Shown in pieces: positions 10,042-19,032 of a stretch of 40,304 nt of DNA; position 1 is the stretch's first letter; every line of letters starts with the position of its first letter. The translations under genes and the position numbers were made by a program. The notes beneath the pieces are model-generated. The model saw only the letters and a list, made by a program, of their open reading frames with translations. It was not told the origin of the DNA and searched no databases. The stretch lies in assembly GCA_019634055.1 (NCBI GenBank), contig JAHQVZ010000212.1, positions 1 through 40,304 of the forward strand. Reading direction: 5' to 3'. Origin of the DNA: Leptolyngbyaceae cyanobacterium MAG.088 (GTDB lineage Bacteria; Cyanobacteriota; Cyanobacteriia; Phormidesmidales; Phormidesmidaceae).

Positions 10042-12855
10042 TTAGCCTGCTACTGGGGTGCTATCGGCTTTGGCGAACACAAGGTTGCGTGCGTCATTCA
10101 GCAGTTCCTGTCGATTGAAATCAGCTTTTTGATACACCCGAACAACACCATCTAGACGTTGTTGATCCTTAACAGTAAGGGTTTTTGCGGTCACAATAAT
10201 GATCGGAATATTTCTCCAGTCTGGTGTTTGGCGTAGAATCTCAATAAATTCAAACCCATCCATACCAGGCATCATCAGATCTAACACAATTAAATCGGGA
10301 ACCGTAGTTTTGACATAGTCCAGAGCTTGCTGGCCATTTGTAGCCAGTACAACAGTCCAATCATGCTGCTGTAGAAAACGTCCCATAATTTCTCTAGCGT
10401 TGACATCATCCTCAACGACGAGAATCTTGGCAGTTTTTGGTTCAGGGATTTGGGCATCTAAGATACTGAGTAAACGAACGTGATCAATAGGTTTAAGCAT
10501 ATGGTCAGTAATACCAAGTTGATATGCTCGGTTAGGCTCTTCGGCCAGAGATAATAAAATGACAGGTACTTGAGATAGCGTTGGCATAGTCTTAAGTTCC
10601 TGTAAGATGCTCCATCCGCTCTGCTCAGGCAACATCATATCCAGAATAATTGCGTCGGGGAGCAGTTCGTTAGCTAACACTAACCCTTGCTGTCCATCAA
10701 CGGCACATACAACGTTGTAACCGGAATTTGATAAATGACCATGTAAGCTTTCACAGGATTCTGGATCATTATCAATAACTAGAATTGTCCTTTCTAAATC
10801 TTGGCCTGATAATTTATGAATTGTTGAAATAGGTTCTCTCTCAATTAAGCGAACAGGGGGAGCAAAGAAGGTTTGATCTGATGGTTTGTTTGGTTTGACT
10901 GTACGCGGGAGGGATAGAGTAAACGTTGTGCCTTGACCATAGATGCTGTCGACAGTTACGTCTCCAGCCATCATGGCAATGAATTGCTTGGTGATGGTTA
11001 AGCCTAAGCCAGTACCACCATACTTGCGCGTAGTCGATGTATCTGCCTGGGTAAATGCCTGAAAAACTTTTCCCATTTGTTCAGGCGTCATGCCAATGCC
11101 AGTATCAGCAACAATAAATTTCAGCCAACTGTTTTCTTGTTCTTGAGGATGGAATTGTTCAACTGTCAGGGTAATGTTGCCGTTTTCAGTAAACTTGCAG
11201 GCATTACTCAATAGATTTATCAAACTTTGCCGCAATTTAACCTGGTCTGCATACATTACTCCAATGTCATTAGGACAAGACATCAATAGCTGATTGCCAT
11301 TTTTTTGAGCTAAGGGTTGAATAGTGCCGATAATCTCATCGATTATAGTGTTAATGCAGATATCTTCTAGGAAAAGCTCCATTCGACCTGCCTCGATTTT
11401 GGATAAATCGAGTACCGAATTAATCAGTCCTAAAAGATGTTTTCCTGCACCTTGAATTTTTTGTAAATCAGGTACAAACTCCTCTTCCCCAATGCTCGTG
11501 ACATCTTCTTCTAGCATTTCGCTATAGCCGATGATGGCATTAAGCGGCGTCCGTAGTTCATGACTCATGTTGGCGAGAAACTCACTTTTAGAACGGTTGG
11601 CATCCTCTGCTTTTATTCGTGCTGTTTCTGCATCTTCCATGGCACTTGCTAATTGAGCTGTGCGGTCTTTAACTCGATTATCCAAATCGCGATTAAGCTC
11701 AATCAGTTGTTCTTCAGCTTGTTTTCGCTCCGTAAAATCTTGTAAAAAGATGGATAGACCATCGGTTCCTGGGTAGCCACGGACCATCAACCAACGTTCG
11801 GTGGGCTCATAATAGGTTTCAAAGCTGACGACATTTAGATTGGTAGCAACTGCTTGACGATAGTATTCGGTAAAGCGTTTGCCGAGGGATTCGGGTAAAA
11901 CTTTCCAAAAATCTTGCCCTAACAAACCTGACTGCTCATATTTAAGAATATCGGCAGCCTGAGCATTGACGTAGGTAATCGACCATTTACGATCTACTGC
12001 AATAAAGGCATCCGTTATGCTTTCTAAGACCTTGACTGTTTTCTGGCTGGATTTTTTTAGACGATTGATAACCCAAAGAGCGACTATCCCCAGGCTAGTA
12101 ATAACCAATATGTAGATAAAGTTTCGATAGATGGCAATGCGTGTACGTGTAGCTTGTTGGATAGCATCAAACTGCTGTTCTAGAGCTCTAATATTATTGA
12201 TCAGAGGTAGATCAAATACTTGAGTAACCAACTCGTCAGCTGCTGGTTTGTTGTCTAAAACTAGTTGAACCGTCTGCTCAAGTTGACGCTGTGTTCCAGA
12301 GTTGCTACCCAGTTGTATTTCTAAACGGCTAAGCTTTGTTTTTATAATAGCGATAAGCTTTTTATCACTGGTGATGGCGTAGAGGGAAAGGTCATCTAAT
12401 AGGGCCTCAACTTCAAGTCTTAGATTGCCATTTAGCCCATTGAGTAAATTAGCTTCCTGGGCTAGCGCTGTCCTGAGCTCGGCGTGGTGAACTTCAAGTT
12501 GTTCAATCAGTTGTCGTTTTTCGTCTAATAATTCAGCATTAAAGGCGAGCTGTCTTTGTAAGCGCGTTGTATCTTTTTTGGATACGGAAATGGGAATTTG
12601 CTCAGTGAGCTGAACTTGAACTTTTTCGGTGTCAAGCAGGGCTGTGTTTAGAGATTGGCCATTTTGTGAAATGGTATAGCGAATATTTTGTAGCGCTAGT
12701 TGTACGGCTGACTCATTGACCAGCTGATCTGAGATTAACGCGCTGTAACTACTATATTGATTGAAATCAACAGCAAAGTTTTTAAGGCCTAAAATGGCCA
12801 GAACTGAGAGTGCAGCGACAGCGGGTACACGCTTTAAAAATTGCTTTCGTCTCAC
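10042..12855 (-). CDS. Hybrid sensor histidine kinase, paralogue of 6611..9484 with the same domain order
   Basis: Near-identical HisKA stretch ([30 protein letters not shown]), [12 protein letters not shown], two C-terminal REC domains, matching N-terminal helical sensor ([33 protein letters not shown]). Confidence 0.92.
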   Translation of the reverse strand: MRRKQFLKRVPAVAALSVLAILGLKNFAVDFNQYSSYSALISDQLVNESAVQLALQNIRYTISQNGQSLNTALLDTEKVQVQLTEQIPISVSKKDTTRLQRQLAFNAELLDEKRQLIEQLEVHHAELRTALAQEANLLNGLNGNLRLEVEALLDDLSLYAITSDKKLIAIIKTKLSRLEIQLGSNSGTQRQLEQTVQLVLDNKPAADELVTQVFDLPLINNIRALEQQFDAIQQATRTRIAIYRNFIYILVITSLGIVALWVINRLKKSSQKTVKVLESITDAFIAVDRKWSITYVNAQAADILKYEQSGLLGQDFWKVLPESLGKRFTEYYRQAVATNLNVVSFETYYEPTERWLMVRGYPGTDGLSIFLQDFTERKQAEEQLIELNRDLDNRVKDRTAQLASAMEDAETARIKAEDANRSKSEFLANMSHELRTPLNAIIGYSEMLEEDVTSIGEEEFVPDLQKIQGAGKHLLGLINSVLDLSKIEAGRMELFLEDICINTIIDEIIGTIQPLAQKNGNQLLMSCPNDIGVMYADQVKLRQSLINLLSNACKFTENGNITLTVEQFHPQEQENSWLKFIVADTGIGMTPEQMGKVFQAFTQADTSTTRKYGGTGLGLTITKQFIAMMAGDVTVDSIYGQGTTFTLSLPRTVKPNKPSDQTFFAPPVRLIEREPISTIHKLSGQDLERTILVIDNDPESCESLHGHLSNSGYNVVCAVDGQQGLVLANELLPDAIILDMMLPEQSGWSILQELKTMPTLSQVPVILLSLAEEPNRAYQLGITDHMLKPIDHVRLLSILDAQIPEPKTAKILVVEDDVNAREIMGRFLQQHDWTVVLATNGQQALDYVKTTVPDLIVLDLMMPGMDGFEFIEILRQTPDWRNIPIIIVTAKTLTVKDQQRLDGVVRVYQKADFNRQELLNDARNLVFAKADSTPVAG

Positions 12856-13037
12856 CTCAGACTTCCTCTAAAAATTCAAATAAAATGTTCTGACTTATTT
12901 AATTGAGATCTGAATATGCACATGAATCTGAATTAAGTTTTATCTACATCCAGAGCATTAGTTTGTTTGTAGAAGAAGCAACTGGTTGCAGGATGGACGC
13001 CGTGGGTTTAGCCCCCTTTCGTTTTAACCGTTACTAT

Positions 13038-13067
13038 GTGGATTAGAACCTAGTGGATTAGAACCTA
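13038..13067. repeat. 15-bp direct tandem repeat GTGGATTAGAACCTA x2
   Basis: Two exact adjacent copies in the intergenic region downstream of aroF and upstream of the DAHL kinase gene. Confidence 0.85.
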
Positions 13068-13400
13068 GGAGATAAGAGACTGGTTTTTGATACCCCCAAT
13101 CCCTCAAGCAATACATTGGTACTAATTGTCAACAGTTAGTGCAGTGCCTGAATAGTTGTACTACAAAAAACTTAGAAGTCAGAACATCCTGTAAAAAGAG
13201 CACATCCCTCTGGAACGTTAAAGGTCTGCCAAACTCTTGCTCTTAGGGAGTTTAGCGCTTTGACCCAATGCAAGTCTGTAGTTATGGACGTCTTGTTTTT
13301 GGGTGATAACATCCTGATATATTTTTAAGCTTTACAGACTGGGTGCTTTCCTGTGTTGTTCCGGGAAATGTGCTCTAATTTGGCCCATTCATGGTATTGC

Positions 13401-14264
13401 CTAGGACACTAAATTAAATGAATGTTGTGGCTTGATGGAGCGACCAACAGCCTGTGCTATAAGCTCTAGACTGTCCACAAGGTCTGCCATGGCCCCTAAA
13501 CTAATGGTCTGTCTGGCATCGCTTATGGACCTGTCTGGGTCTGGGTGGCATTCAATGATCAAACCATCCGCACCAGCTGCGATCGCAGCCCGAGCTAAGG
13601 CCGCCACCAGTTCCCGCTTACCCGTGGCATGGCTTGGATCAACTAAAACAGGCAAATGGGTAATTTGCTTAAGGGCGACCACAGCCCCTAGATCAAGCAC
13701 GTTACGCGTGTAGGTATCAAAGCTACGAATACCACGTTCGCACAGAATAATATTAGGGTTGCCATGGCTGGCAATATATTCTGCTGCCATGACGAACTCG
13801 GTGACAGTTGCCGCTAACCCGCGTTTTAGTAAAACGGGTTTATCCACATCACCAAGGGCCTTTAACAAATCAAAATTCTGCATATTACGACTGCCTACCT
13901 GCAGCACATCAGCATGGGGAGCTAGCTTTTCAATCTGACTAATAGCCATGACTTCGGTAATTACGGGTACCCCATACCGCTGACGTATTGCTGAGAGAAT
14001 GTCTAACCCAACCTCACCTAGGCCCTGAAATGCGTAAGGGGAGGTACGAGGCTTATAGATCCCCCCGCGTAACCCCTGCAAGGGAAGTTTCGCTTCGGCA
14101 ATAGCTTCCATCTGAGCCATACTCTCGATGGAACAGGGTCCACCCACAATGAAGAGAGCTTTTCCGCCGACTGTGATCGCAGGTGTATTCTCAGTAGCTG
14201 GAGCGATTTCAATTTCACTGGTGTGATCGTTATGGAGTTTGGTGACTAGTTTGGCGTCCTTCAT
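13401..14264 (-). CDS. aroF: 3-deoxy-7-phosphoheptulonate (DAHP) synthase
   Basis: FIVGGPCSIESMAQ, GGIYKPRTSPYAFQGLG, LQVGSRNMQNFDLL, PVLLKRG, ILCERGIRSF and DPSHATGKREL are diagnostic of the AroF/KDO8P-synthase-like DAHP synthase class. Confidence 0.95.
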   Translation of the reverse strand: MKDAKLVTKLHNDHTSEIEIAPATENTPAITVGGKALFIVGGPCSIESMAQMEAIAEAKLPLQGLRGGIYKPRTSPYAFQGLGEVGLDILSAIRQRYGVPVITEVMAISQIEKLAPHADVLQVGSRNMQNFDLLKALGDVDKPVLLKRGLAATVTEFVMAAEYIASHGNPNIILCERGIRSFDTYTRNVLDLGAVVALKQITHLPVLVDPSHATGKRELVAALARAAIAAGADGLIIECHPDPDRSISDARQTISLGAMADLVDSLELIAQAVGRSIKPQHSFNLVS

Positions 14265-14300
14265 AGATTTGGAAAGTAAATAACAGCAAAAAACAAAAAA

Positions 14301-14326
14301 GCCCGTAGCCTTTTGGGGCTCCGGGC
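14301..14326 (-). terminator. Attenuator terminator 2 in the aroF 5' leader
   Basis: Minus strand GCCCGgAGCC-ccaaaa-GGCTaCGGGC followed by TTTTTTGTTTTTT (14300-14288), ending about 24 nt before the aroF ATG: stem, loop and U-tract of an intrinsic terminator. Confidence 0.9.
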
Positions 14327-14349
14327 AAGTCAGTACAGCAAATCAAACG

Positions 14350-14412
14350 CTACCTACCCGGTGGTGGCGTAAAAAAGTAAAAAGTAAATTGCCAGCTGTA
14401 GCAGACGATCAT
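14350..14412 (-). CDS. Predicted aroF leader peptide 2: MIVCYSWQFTFYFFTPPPGR
   Basis: ATG ATC GTC TGC TAC AGC TGG CAA TTT ACT TTT TAC TTT TTT ACG CCA CCA CCG GGT AGG TAG; 7 of 20 residues aromatic; lies between terminator 1 and terminator 2. Confidence 0.78.
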   Translation of the reverse strand: MIVCYSWQFTFYFFTPPPGR

Positions 14413-14463
14413 GGTGGTCAAAATAAATAGTTAAATCCGGGCAGATATTGGTGAATAAAACAA

Positions 14464-14489
14464 AACCGCAGAGCTTACACCCTGCGGTT
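14464..14489 (-). terminator. Attenuator terminator 1 in the aroF 5' leader
   Basis: Minus strand AACCGCAG-ggtgtaagct-CTGCGGTT followed by TTGTTTTATT (14463-14454). Confidence 0.85.
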
Positions 14490-14517
14490 CACCGGCTTCC
14501 CATGCTAGTGCTAGGGT

Positions 14518-14568
14518 TCATTGCCGGTGAACCTGACTAAACCAAAAGTAAAAAAACTGGTGCTGCAT
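14518..14568 (-). CDS. Predicted aroF leader peptide 1: MQHQFFYFWFSQVHRQ
   Basis: ATG CAG CAC CAG TTT TTT TAC TTT TGG TTT AGT CAG GTT CAC CGG CAA TGA; six consecutive aromatic codons (Phe Phe Tyr Phe Trp Phe) just upstream of terminator 1. Confidence 0.88.
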   Translation of the reverse strand: MQHQFFYFWFSQVHRQ

Positions 14569-14610
14569 GGGGTTGAAACTTGTTTTGGAGATATTTGTTT
14601 AGATACTTGT

Positions 14611-14639
14611 ACGGTAACGTGCAAACTCTAAACCGTCAA
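14611..14639 (-). promoter_or_regulatory. Candidate aroF promoter
   Basis: Minus strand TTGACG - 17 nt - TACCGT (TAnnnT-type -10), about 45 nt upstream of the leader 1 ATG. Confidence 0.4.
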
Positions 14640-14696
14640 CCGGTTCAAAAACTAGGCATTAAGGCTAGGGGCATTAATGCAACGCCCCGATAAAAG

Positions 14697-15086
14697 CTAT
14701 TTCACTGCGATGCATTCAATCTCGACTAACACATCTTTTGGCAAACGGGCCACCTCAACACAGGCCCTAGCGGGGGCTGTTGTTTCATCAAAGTAGGTGG
14801 AATAGACACCATTCATGGTGGCAAAGTCATTCATATTTTTTAAGAAAACGGACGTTTTAACCACATCGGCCATGGTGACTCCGGCGGCTGCCAAAACAGC
14901 CTTCAGATTATCCAGGCACTGTTTAGTTTGAGCGGCCACATCGCCTTCACCCACCAAAGACCCGCTGCGTGGATCAAGGGCTACTTGGCCTGATGCAAAT
15001 ACCATTTCCCCTGAAGCAACAACAGCCTGATTGTAAGGACCAACGGGAGCAGGAGCCTGATCAGTTTGAACGATACGACGAACCAT
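14697..15086 (-). CDS. ridA: RidA family reactive enamine/imine deaminase
   Basis: VQTDQAPAPVGPYNQAVVASGEMVFASGQVALDP...TSVFLKNMNDFATMNGVY...PARACVEVARLPKDVLVEIECIA. Confidence 0.95.
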   Translation of the reverse strand: MVRRIVQTDQAPAPVGPYNQAVVASGEMVFASGQVALDPRSGSLVGEGDVAAQTKQCLDNLKAVLAAAGVTMADVVKTSVFLKNMNDFATMNGVYSTYFDETTAPARACVEVARLPKDVLVEIECIAVK

Positions 15087-15273
15087 AACGGCACATAGAT
15101 AACCAGCCTGAGTATTTTACCGGAAGGACCACAAGTTAAATGGCTATCAAGTTAGATGACTAATATATTGCTACTGCCAAAATCGCATAAGATCAATCGA
15201 TGATTAAGCGTGAAGAGTGGAGAGTGATACCTTTAAACACATCAAACCAACCTGCTTAATTTTGCTCTAGACC

Positions 15274-15765
15274 ATGGCTGACTTTAATCGCGTGATTGAG
15301 CGCTATCAAGAATTTCCTGAGAAGTTTCGCAGCATCATGCTGAGTACAGCCAGTGCCGATGGCATACCCCAGGCTAGCTACGCACCTTTTTTAATGGATG
15401 CAGATAGAAATATATATATTTACATCAGTGGTTTATCAGCCCATACGGCTAACCTGAAGCAAACTGGCCGTGTTAGCGTTCTTTTTATCGAAGATGAAGC
15501 CGAGACCAAAGAAATCTTTGCCCGTCGTCGCCTTACCTATGAGTGCGTTGCAAACGTTCTGCCCCGCGACACAGCCCAGTGGCAACCGCTGATTAATCGC
15601 TTTGAGGCGCGCTTTGGCCAGGTGATCGGTTTAATCAAAGGGCTACCCGACTTCCAGCTTTTCCAACTGCAACCCCAGGCAGGACAATTTGTCATGGGGT
15701 TTGGTGCTGCCTATCGGGTGGATGCCAATGACATCAATAATCTAGAGCCAAGGCGTCAGAACTAG
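15274..15765 (+). CDS. Pyridoxamine 5'-phosphate oxidase-like / HugZ-like FMN-binding split-barrel protein
   Basis: RSIMLSTASADGIPQASYAPFLMDADRNIYIYISGLSAHTANLKQTGRVSVLFIEDE. Confidence 0.82.
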   Translation: MADFNRVIERYQEFPEKFRSIMLSTASADGIPQASYAPFLMDADRNIYIYISGLSAHTANLKQTGRVSVLFIEDEAETKEIFARRRLTYECVANVLPRDTAQWQPLINRFEARFGQVIGLIKGLPDFQLFQLQPQAGQFVMGFGAAYRVDANDINNLEPRRQN

Positions 15766-16382
15766 GCTTCTTTGTTGACCAACACACCGTTTAGAAAAAT
15801 ATCAGCCAGGGTTTCAGCCAATTCCTTCATATCTTGGGGGGAACTGGCTTCATCGGCCAGAGTGACCTGACTAAAGCCTGCAATCGTAAACATGCCTAGA
15901 AAAATACGGGCCACAACACGGGGGTTCATCGGGCGATAGGTGCCTCGATCCATGGCTGTCTGAAAGAATGCTTCGGCCACGTCAGTCATTTTTGCAATGA
16001 CTTCAGCTTGTACCCGTTCTCGCAGCTCTGGGTGAAACTGGGCTTCCATAAAACATACTCGCAGCATGTCTGTATTAGCTGACAGATTCAGCATACGCTT
16101 GCGCATAACCTTGGCAATCGCTTTATAGTTAGCCATTTCGCTAAGCTCAGTCAGTAATTCAGTCAGCAAGTCTACCCAACCACGGGTAGCGACCTCAATC
16201 AAAATTGCCTTTTTATTTTCAAAGTGTCGGAACAGTGTGCCTTCTGCCACACCTGCGGCTTGAGCTAAATCTCGGGTGGTTGTCCCCCCGTAGCCATGGC
16301 GAGCAAACAATCGTTGGGCCGCTCCAAGAATTTTCTCTTGCGTATCATCCTGGGTCGACGTCAACGATTTAGCAAATTGCAT
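15762..16382 (-). CDS. TetR/AcrR family transcriptional regulator
   Basis: N-terminal HTH ILGAAQRLFARHGYGGTTTRDLAQAAGVAEGTLFRHFENKKAIL. Confidence 0.93.
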   Translation of the reverse strand: MQFAKSLTSTQDDTQEKILGAAQRLFARHGYGGTTTRDLAQAAGVAEGTLFRHFENKKAILIEVATRGWVDLLTELLTELSEMANYKAIAKVMRKRMLNLSANTDMLRVCFMEAQFHPELRERVQAEVIAKMTDVAEAFFQTAMDRGTYRPMNPRVVARIFLGMFTIAGFSQVTLADEASSPQDMKELAETLADIFLNGVLVNKEA

Positions 16383-16448
16383 AGGGTAGCGCCCTAAAGG
16401 GTATCAATAAAACTGTCGTTATCAACTCTTTTACAAACTAACAACGAC

Positions 16449-16486
16449 ACCCAAAGGCACAGAAATATGGCTCTTTGCCTTTGGGT
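16449..16486 (-). terminator. Hairpin between pfkA and tetR (possible terminator)
   Basis: 11-bp inverted repeat ACCCAAAGGCA...TGCCTTTGGGT with a 16-nt loop downstream of the pfkA stop; no strong U-tract. Confidence 0.45.
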
Positions 16487-16562
16487 TATTGTCTACCGTG
16501 ATCTGCGCAATCACACCATTGGTTAACAGAAGCTTACATTCACCGATCTGTTTCGGGGAGAA

Positions 16563-17702
16563 TTAGGCCTGGGCTAACACAGCTGTATTGCAATGAATGT
16601 GGGTATCTACAACTTGACAACTGTTATCTCCCAAGCAAATGCCCATGCCCCGAGCAGTTTTAACCAGGGTATCTTGAGGGTTAACGGCTCGATACTCGGC
16701 AATGGCTTCGGCAATGGGGACATGAACCACCTGACGATTTTGCCAGCTCACCATATGGTCGTACTTTTCAGCCGCAATTAGATCGACAGCTTCTACACCA
16801 AAGGTAGTAGCCAGTACACGATCTAATGGAGAAGGGGTTCCTCCCCGCTGAACATGCCCCAGGGCGGTTACGCGAGTTTCAGCACCAATGGTTTCAGTGA
16901 TTTGCTCGGCTAAATATTCACCAATACCGCCCAATCGACATTGGCCCAATCGATTGGTTTGAGTGACTTTGTCACCGGCTTCGGTACAAACGGCCTCTGC
17001 CACAATAATGGTGGCAAAGTTGCGTTTGAGTCCCTTAATGGTTTGGCAAATATTATCGATGGTGTAAGGAATCTCAGGAATGAGGACAATATCGGCACCA
17101 CCAGCAATGCCGGCATTTAAGGCAATATGGCCAGCATCACGCCCCATCACCTCTAAAATCATTACCCGAGAATGACTAGCGGCAGTAAAATGCAGTCGAT
17201 CTAAGGCTTCAGTCGCAATATTGACAGCGGTATCAAAGCCAATAGAACGTTCTGTACAGCCCAAGTCGTTATCAATAGTCTTGGGAATCCCGACTAGATT
17301 CAGACCGCCTTGTTGGGCCAGACGACGTAAAATTGCCATGCTCCCATCACCGCCAATTCCAATCAAGGCATCTAGACCTAGCAAATGATAGCCATCGATA
17401 ATTTCCTGGGAGCGATCGCACGTTGTTCCATCTGGTAGGGGAAAGTCAAACGGATTGCCTTTGTTAGTAGTTCCAAGTACGGTTCCTCCAGCTAGGAGCA
17501 AGTTGTGGGTACTGGACACATCAAATTCTACATATTCAGGTGGACGGGCCATTAAACCATGGGTAGCCCGAGAGATGCCTAAAACCTCCCAACCATAGCT
17601 ATTGGCTCGATGAACCACGGCTCGCAAGGCCGCATTTAGTCCAGCACAATCTCCGCCACTTGTCAGTAGACCAATTTTTTTTCTGTCCCGATGCATTCCC
17701 AT
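16563..17702 (-). CDS. pfkA: ATP-dependent 6-phosphofructokinase
   Basis: KIGLLTSGGDCAGLNAALRAVV, IGGDGSMAI, GIPKTIDND, EVMGRDAGHIAL, LGHVQRGGTPS. Likely start is MGMHRDRKK rather than the track's 17723. Confidence 0.94.
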   Translation of the reverse strand: MGMHRDRKKIGLLTSGGDCAGLNAALRAVVHRANSYGWEVLGISRATHGLMARPPEYVEFDVSSTHNLLLAGGTVLGTTNKGNPFDFPLPDGTTCDRSQEIIDGYHLLGLDALIGIGGDGSMAILRRLAQQGGLNLVGIPKTIDNDLGCTERSIGFDTAVNIATEALDRLHFTAASHSRVMILEVMGRDAGHIALNAGIAGGADIVLIPEIPYTIDNICQTIKGLKRNFATIIVAEAVCTEAGDKVTQTNRLGQCRLGGIGEYLAEQITETIGAETRVTALGHVQRGGTPSPLDRVLATTFGVEAVDLIAAEKYDHMVSWQNRQVVHVPIAEAIAEYRAVNPQDTLVKTARGMGICLGDNSCQVVDTHIHCNTAVLAQA

Positions 17703-18242
17703 AATGTCTCCTCTGACTAGCAAGTTGCGATTTTAGACTACAGCTTTTGAGCCATGTCCACGTAGATTTACCCGACATTCTGAAAAATAATTGATACGAA
17801 GATATACTCCGCAATATTTATGTGTATTGCAGTTACGGTTTTTGTGCCTATATCAATGAATCAGATGCGTTTAGATACCCAGAGGGGCAACCCTAATGAC
17901 TTAACGGAACTACTTAATTGGTTAATTAGTCTATATAGGTGCAGTGTAATTACGGATGACTACGATGGACTTCATTAGTTGTTGATTTAGCTTTACCAGA
18001 ACTTGTGATTGCAGCATCAATCAAGCTTAATAAAGCGAGAGCAACAATATTGTTTTAGTAAATGCTTGTCCCTATGTCTGACATTTATGTTTTAGGGAGA
18101 TTATAGTCAGCGTAATGGCAGATTAATGCAAAAAAACACTGATAAGTGCGTGTTAATTTGTACGAATATCAGGTCATCTTCCGGTTAGGTCAACTAATCC
18201 TTGTTAAGTGCAATAGGTTAAGGTTTTTTACTGCGGAATAAA

Positions 18243-19004
18243 ATGGCAAAGGCCATTCTGAATACAGTTTTAGGTACACTTATCGCAACAGCAGCTGTTA
18301 TCAGTACAACTGCTGCGGGCGCAAGTGCTCAAGAAGGATTCACCGGTAGCTTTGCCCCAGAACAATGGGAGCTATTCAATAGTAGTCCGGCATTCCCTGA
18401 TATTGATAATTCACAAATTACCATTGGAGGGATTCCCTTAGCCCCCTTTAATGGCTCAGTAGATTTTACGGATGCACCTGGTTCACTGACGCTACTGGGT
18501 AGTGATCAATCTGCTATTTTGGACGAGTTTGGCCTCAGTTGTAGTACGGTCCCCTTCGAGTTACTGTTCCTTTGTGAAGATAGTATTACAACTGTTTTTG
18601 TGACAGCGCCTGAAGCGATCGATATCTCTTTTAGCTGGAACTACAATACGACAGATAGCCTTGGCGCAGCCTTTGATCCCTTCGGTTTTGCCATTGGTAA
18701 TTTTCCGCCTACTGATCCGCAAACTGATGGAACCTTTACTGAGCTGATTGATCGAGGTGGCCCCAATACGCAATCAGGTACCACCCTCGTATCAATTGAC
18801 GCTAATCAAATATTTGGATTTCAAATTAGCACGGCTGACAATCGCGGTGGTCGCGCCCTGGTCACCATTAGTGATTTTAAGGTGATGCTTACCGAACCTG
18901 ATGAGATGGATCCAGCATCAGTGCCAGAACCTGCATCGACTGTTGCGATCGCACTAGCCGGACTTGGTCTGTGTCTACGCCAAAAGTCTCATATCAGGAA
19001 ATAA
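18243..19004 (+). CDS. PEP-CTERM sorting-domain secreted protein
   Basis: N-terminal signal-like segment and C-terminal VPEPASTVAIALAGLGLCLRQKSHIRK (PEP motif, hydrophobic helix, basic tail). Confidence 0.82.
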   Translation: MAKAILNTVLGTLIATAAVISTTAAGASAQEGFTGSFAPEQWELFNSSPAFPDIDNSQITIGGIPLAPFNGSVDFTDAPGSLTLLGSDQSAILDEFGLSCSTVPFELLFLCEDSITTVFVTAPEAIDISFSWNYNTTDSLGAAFDPFGFAIGNFPPTDPQTDGTFTELIDRGGPNTQSGTTLVSIDANQIFGFQISTADNRGGRALVTISDFKVMLTEPDEMDPASVPEPASTVAIALAGLGLCLRQKSHIRK

Positions 19005-19032
19005 AACATCTTTTCTCTGCATTTAAGCTTAG

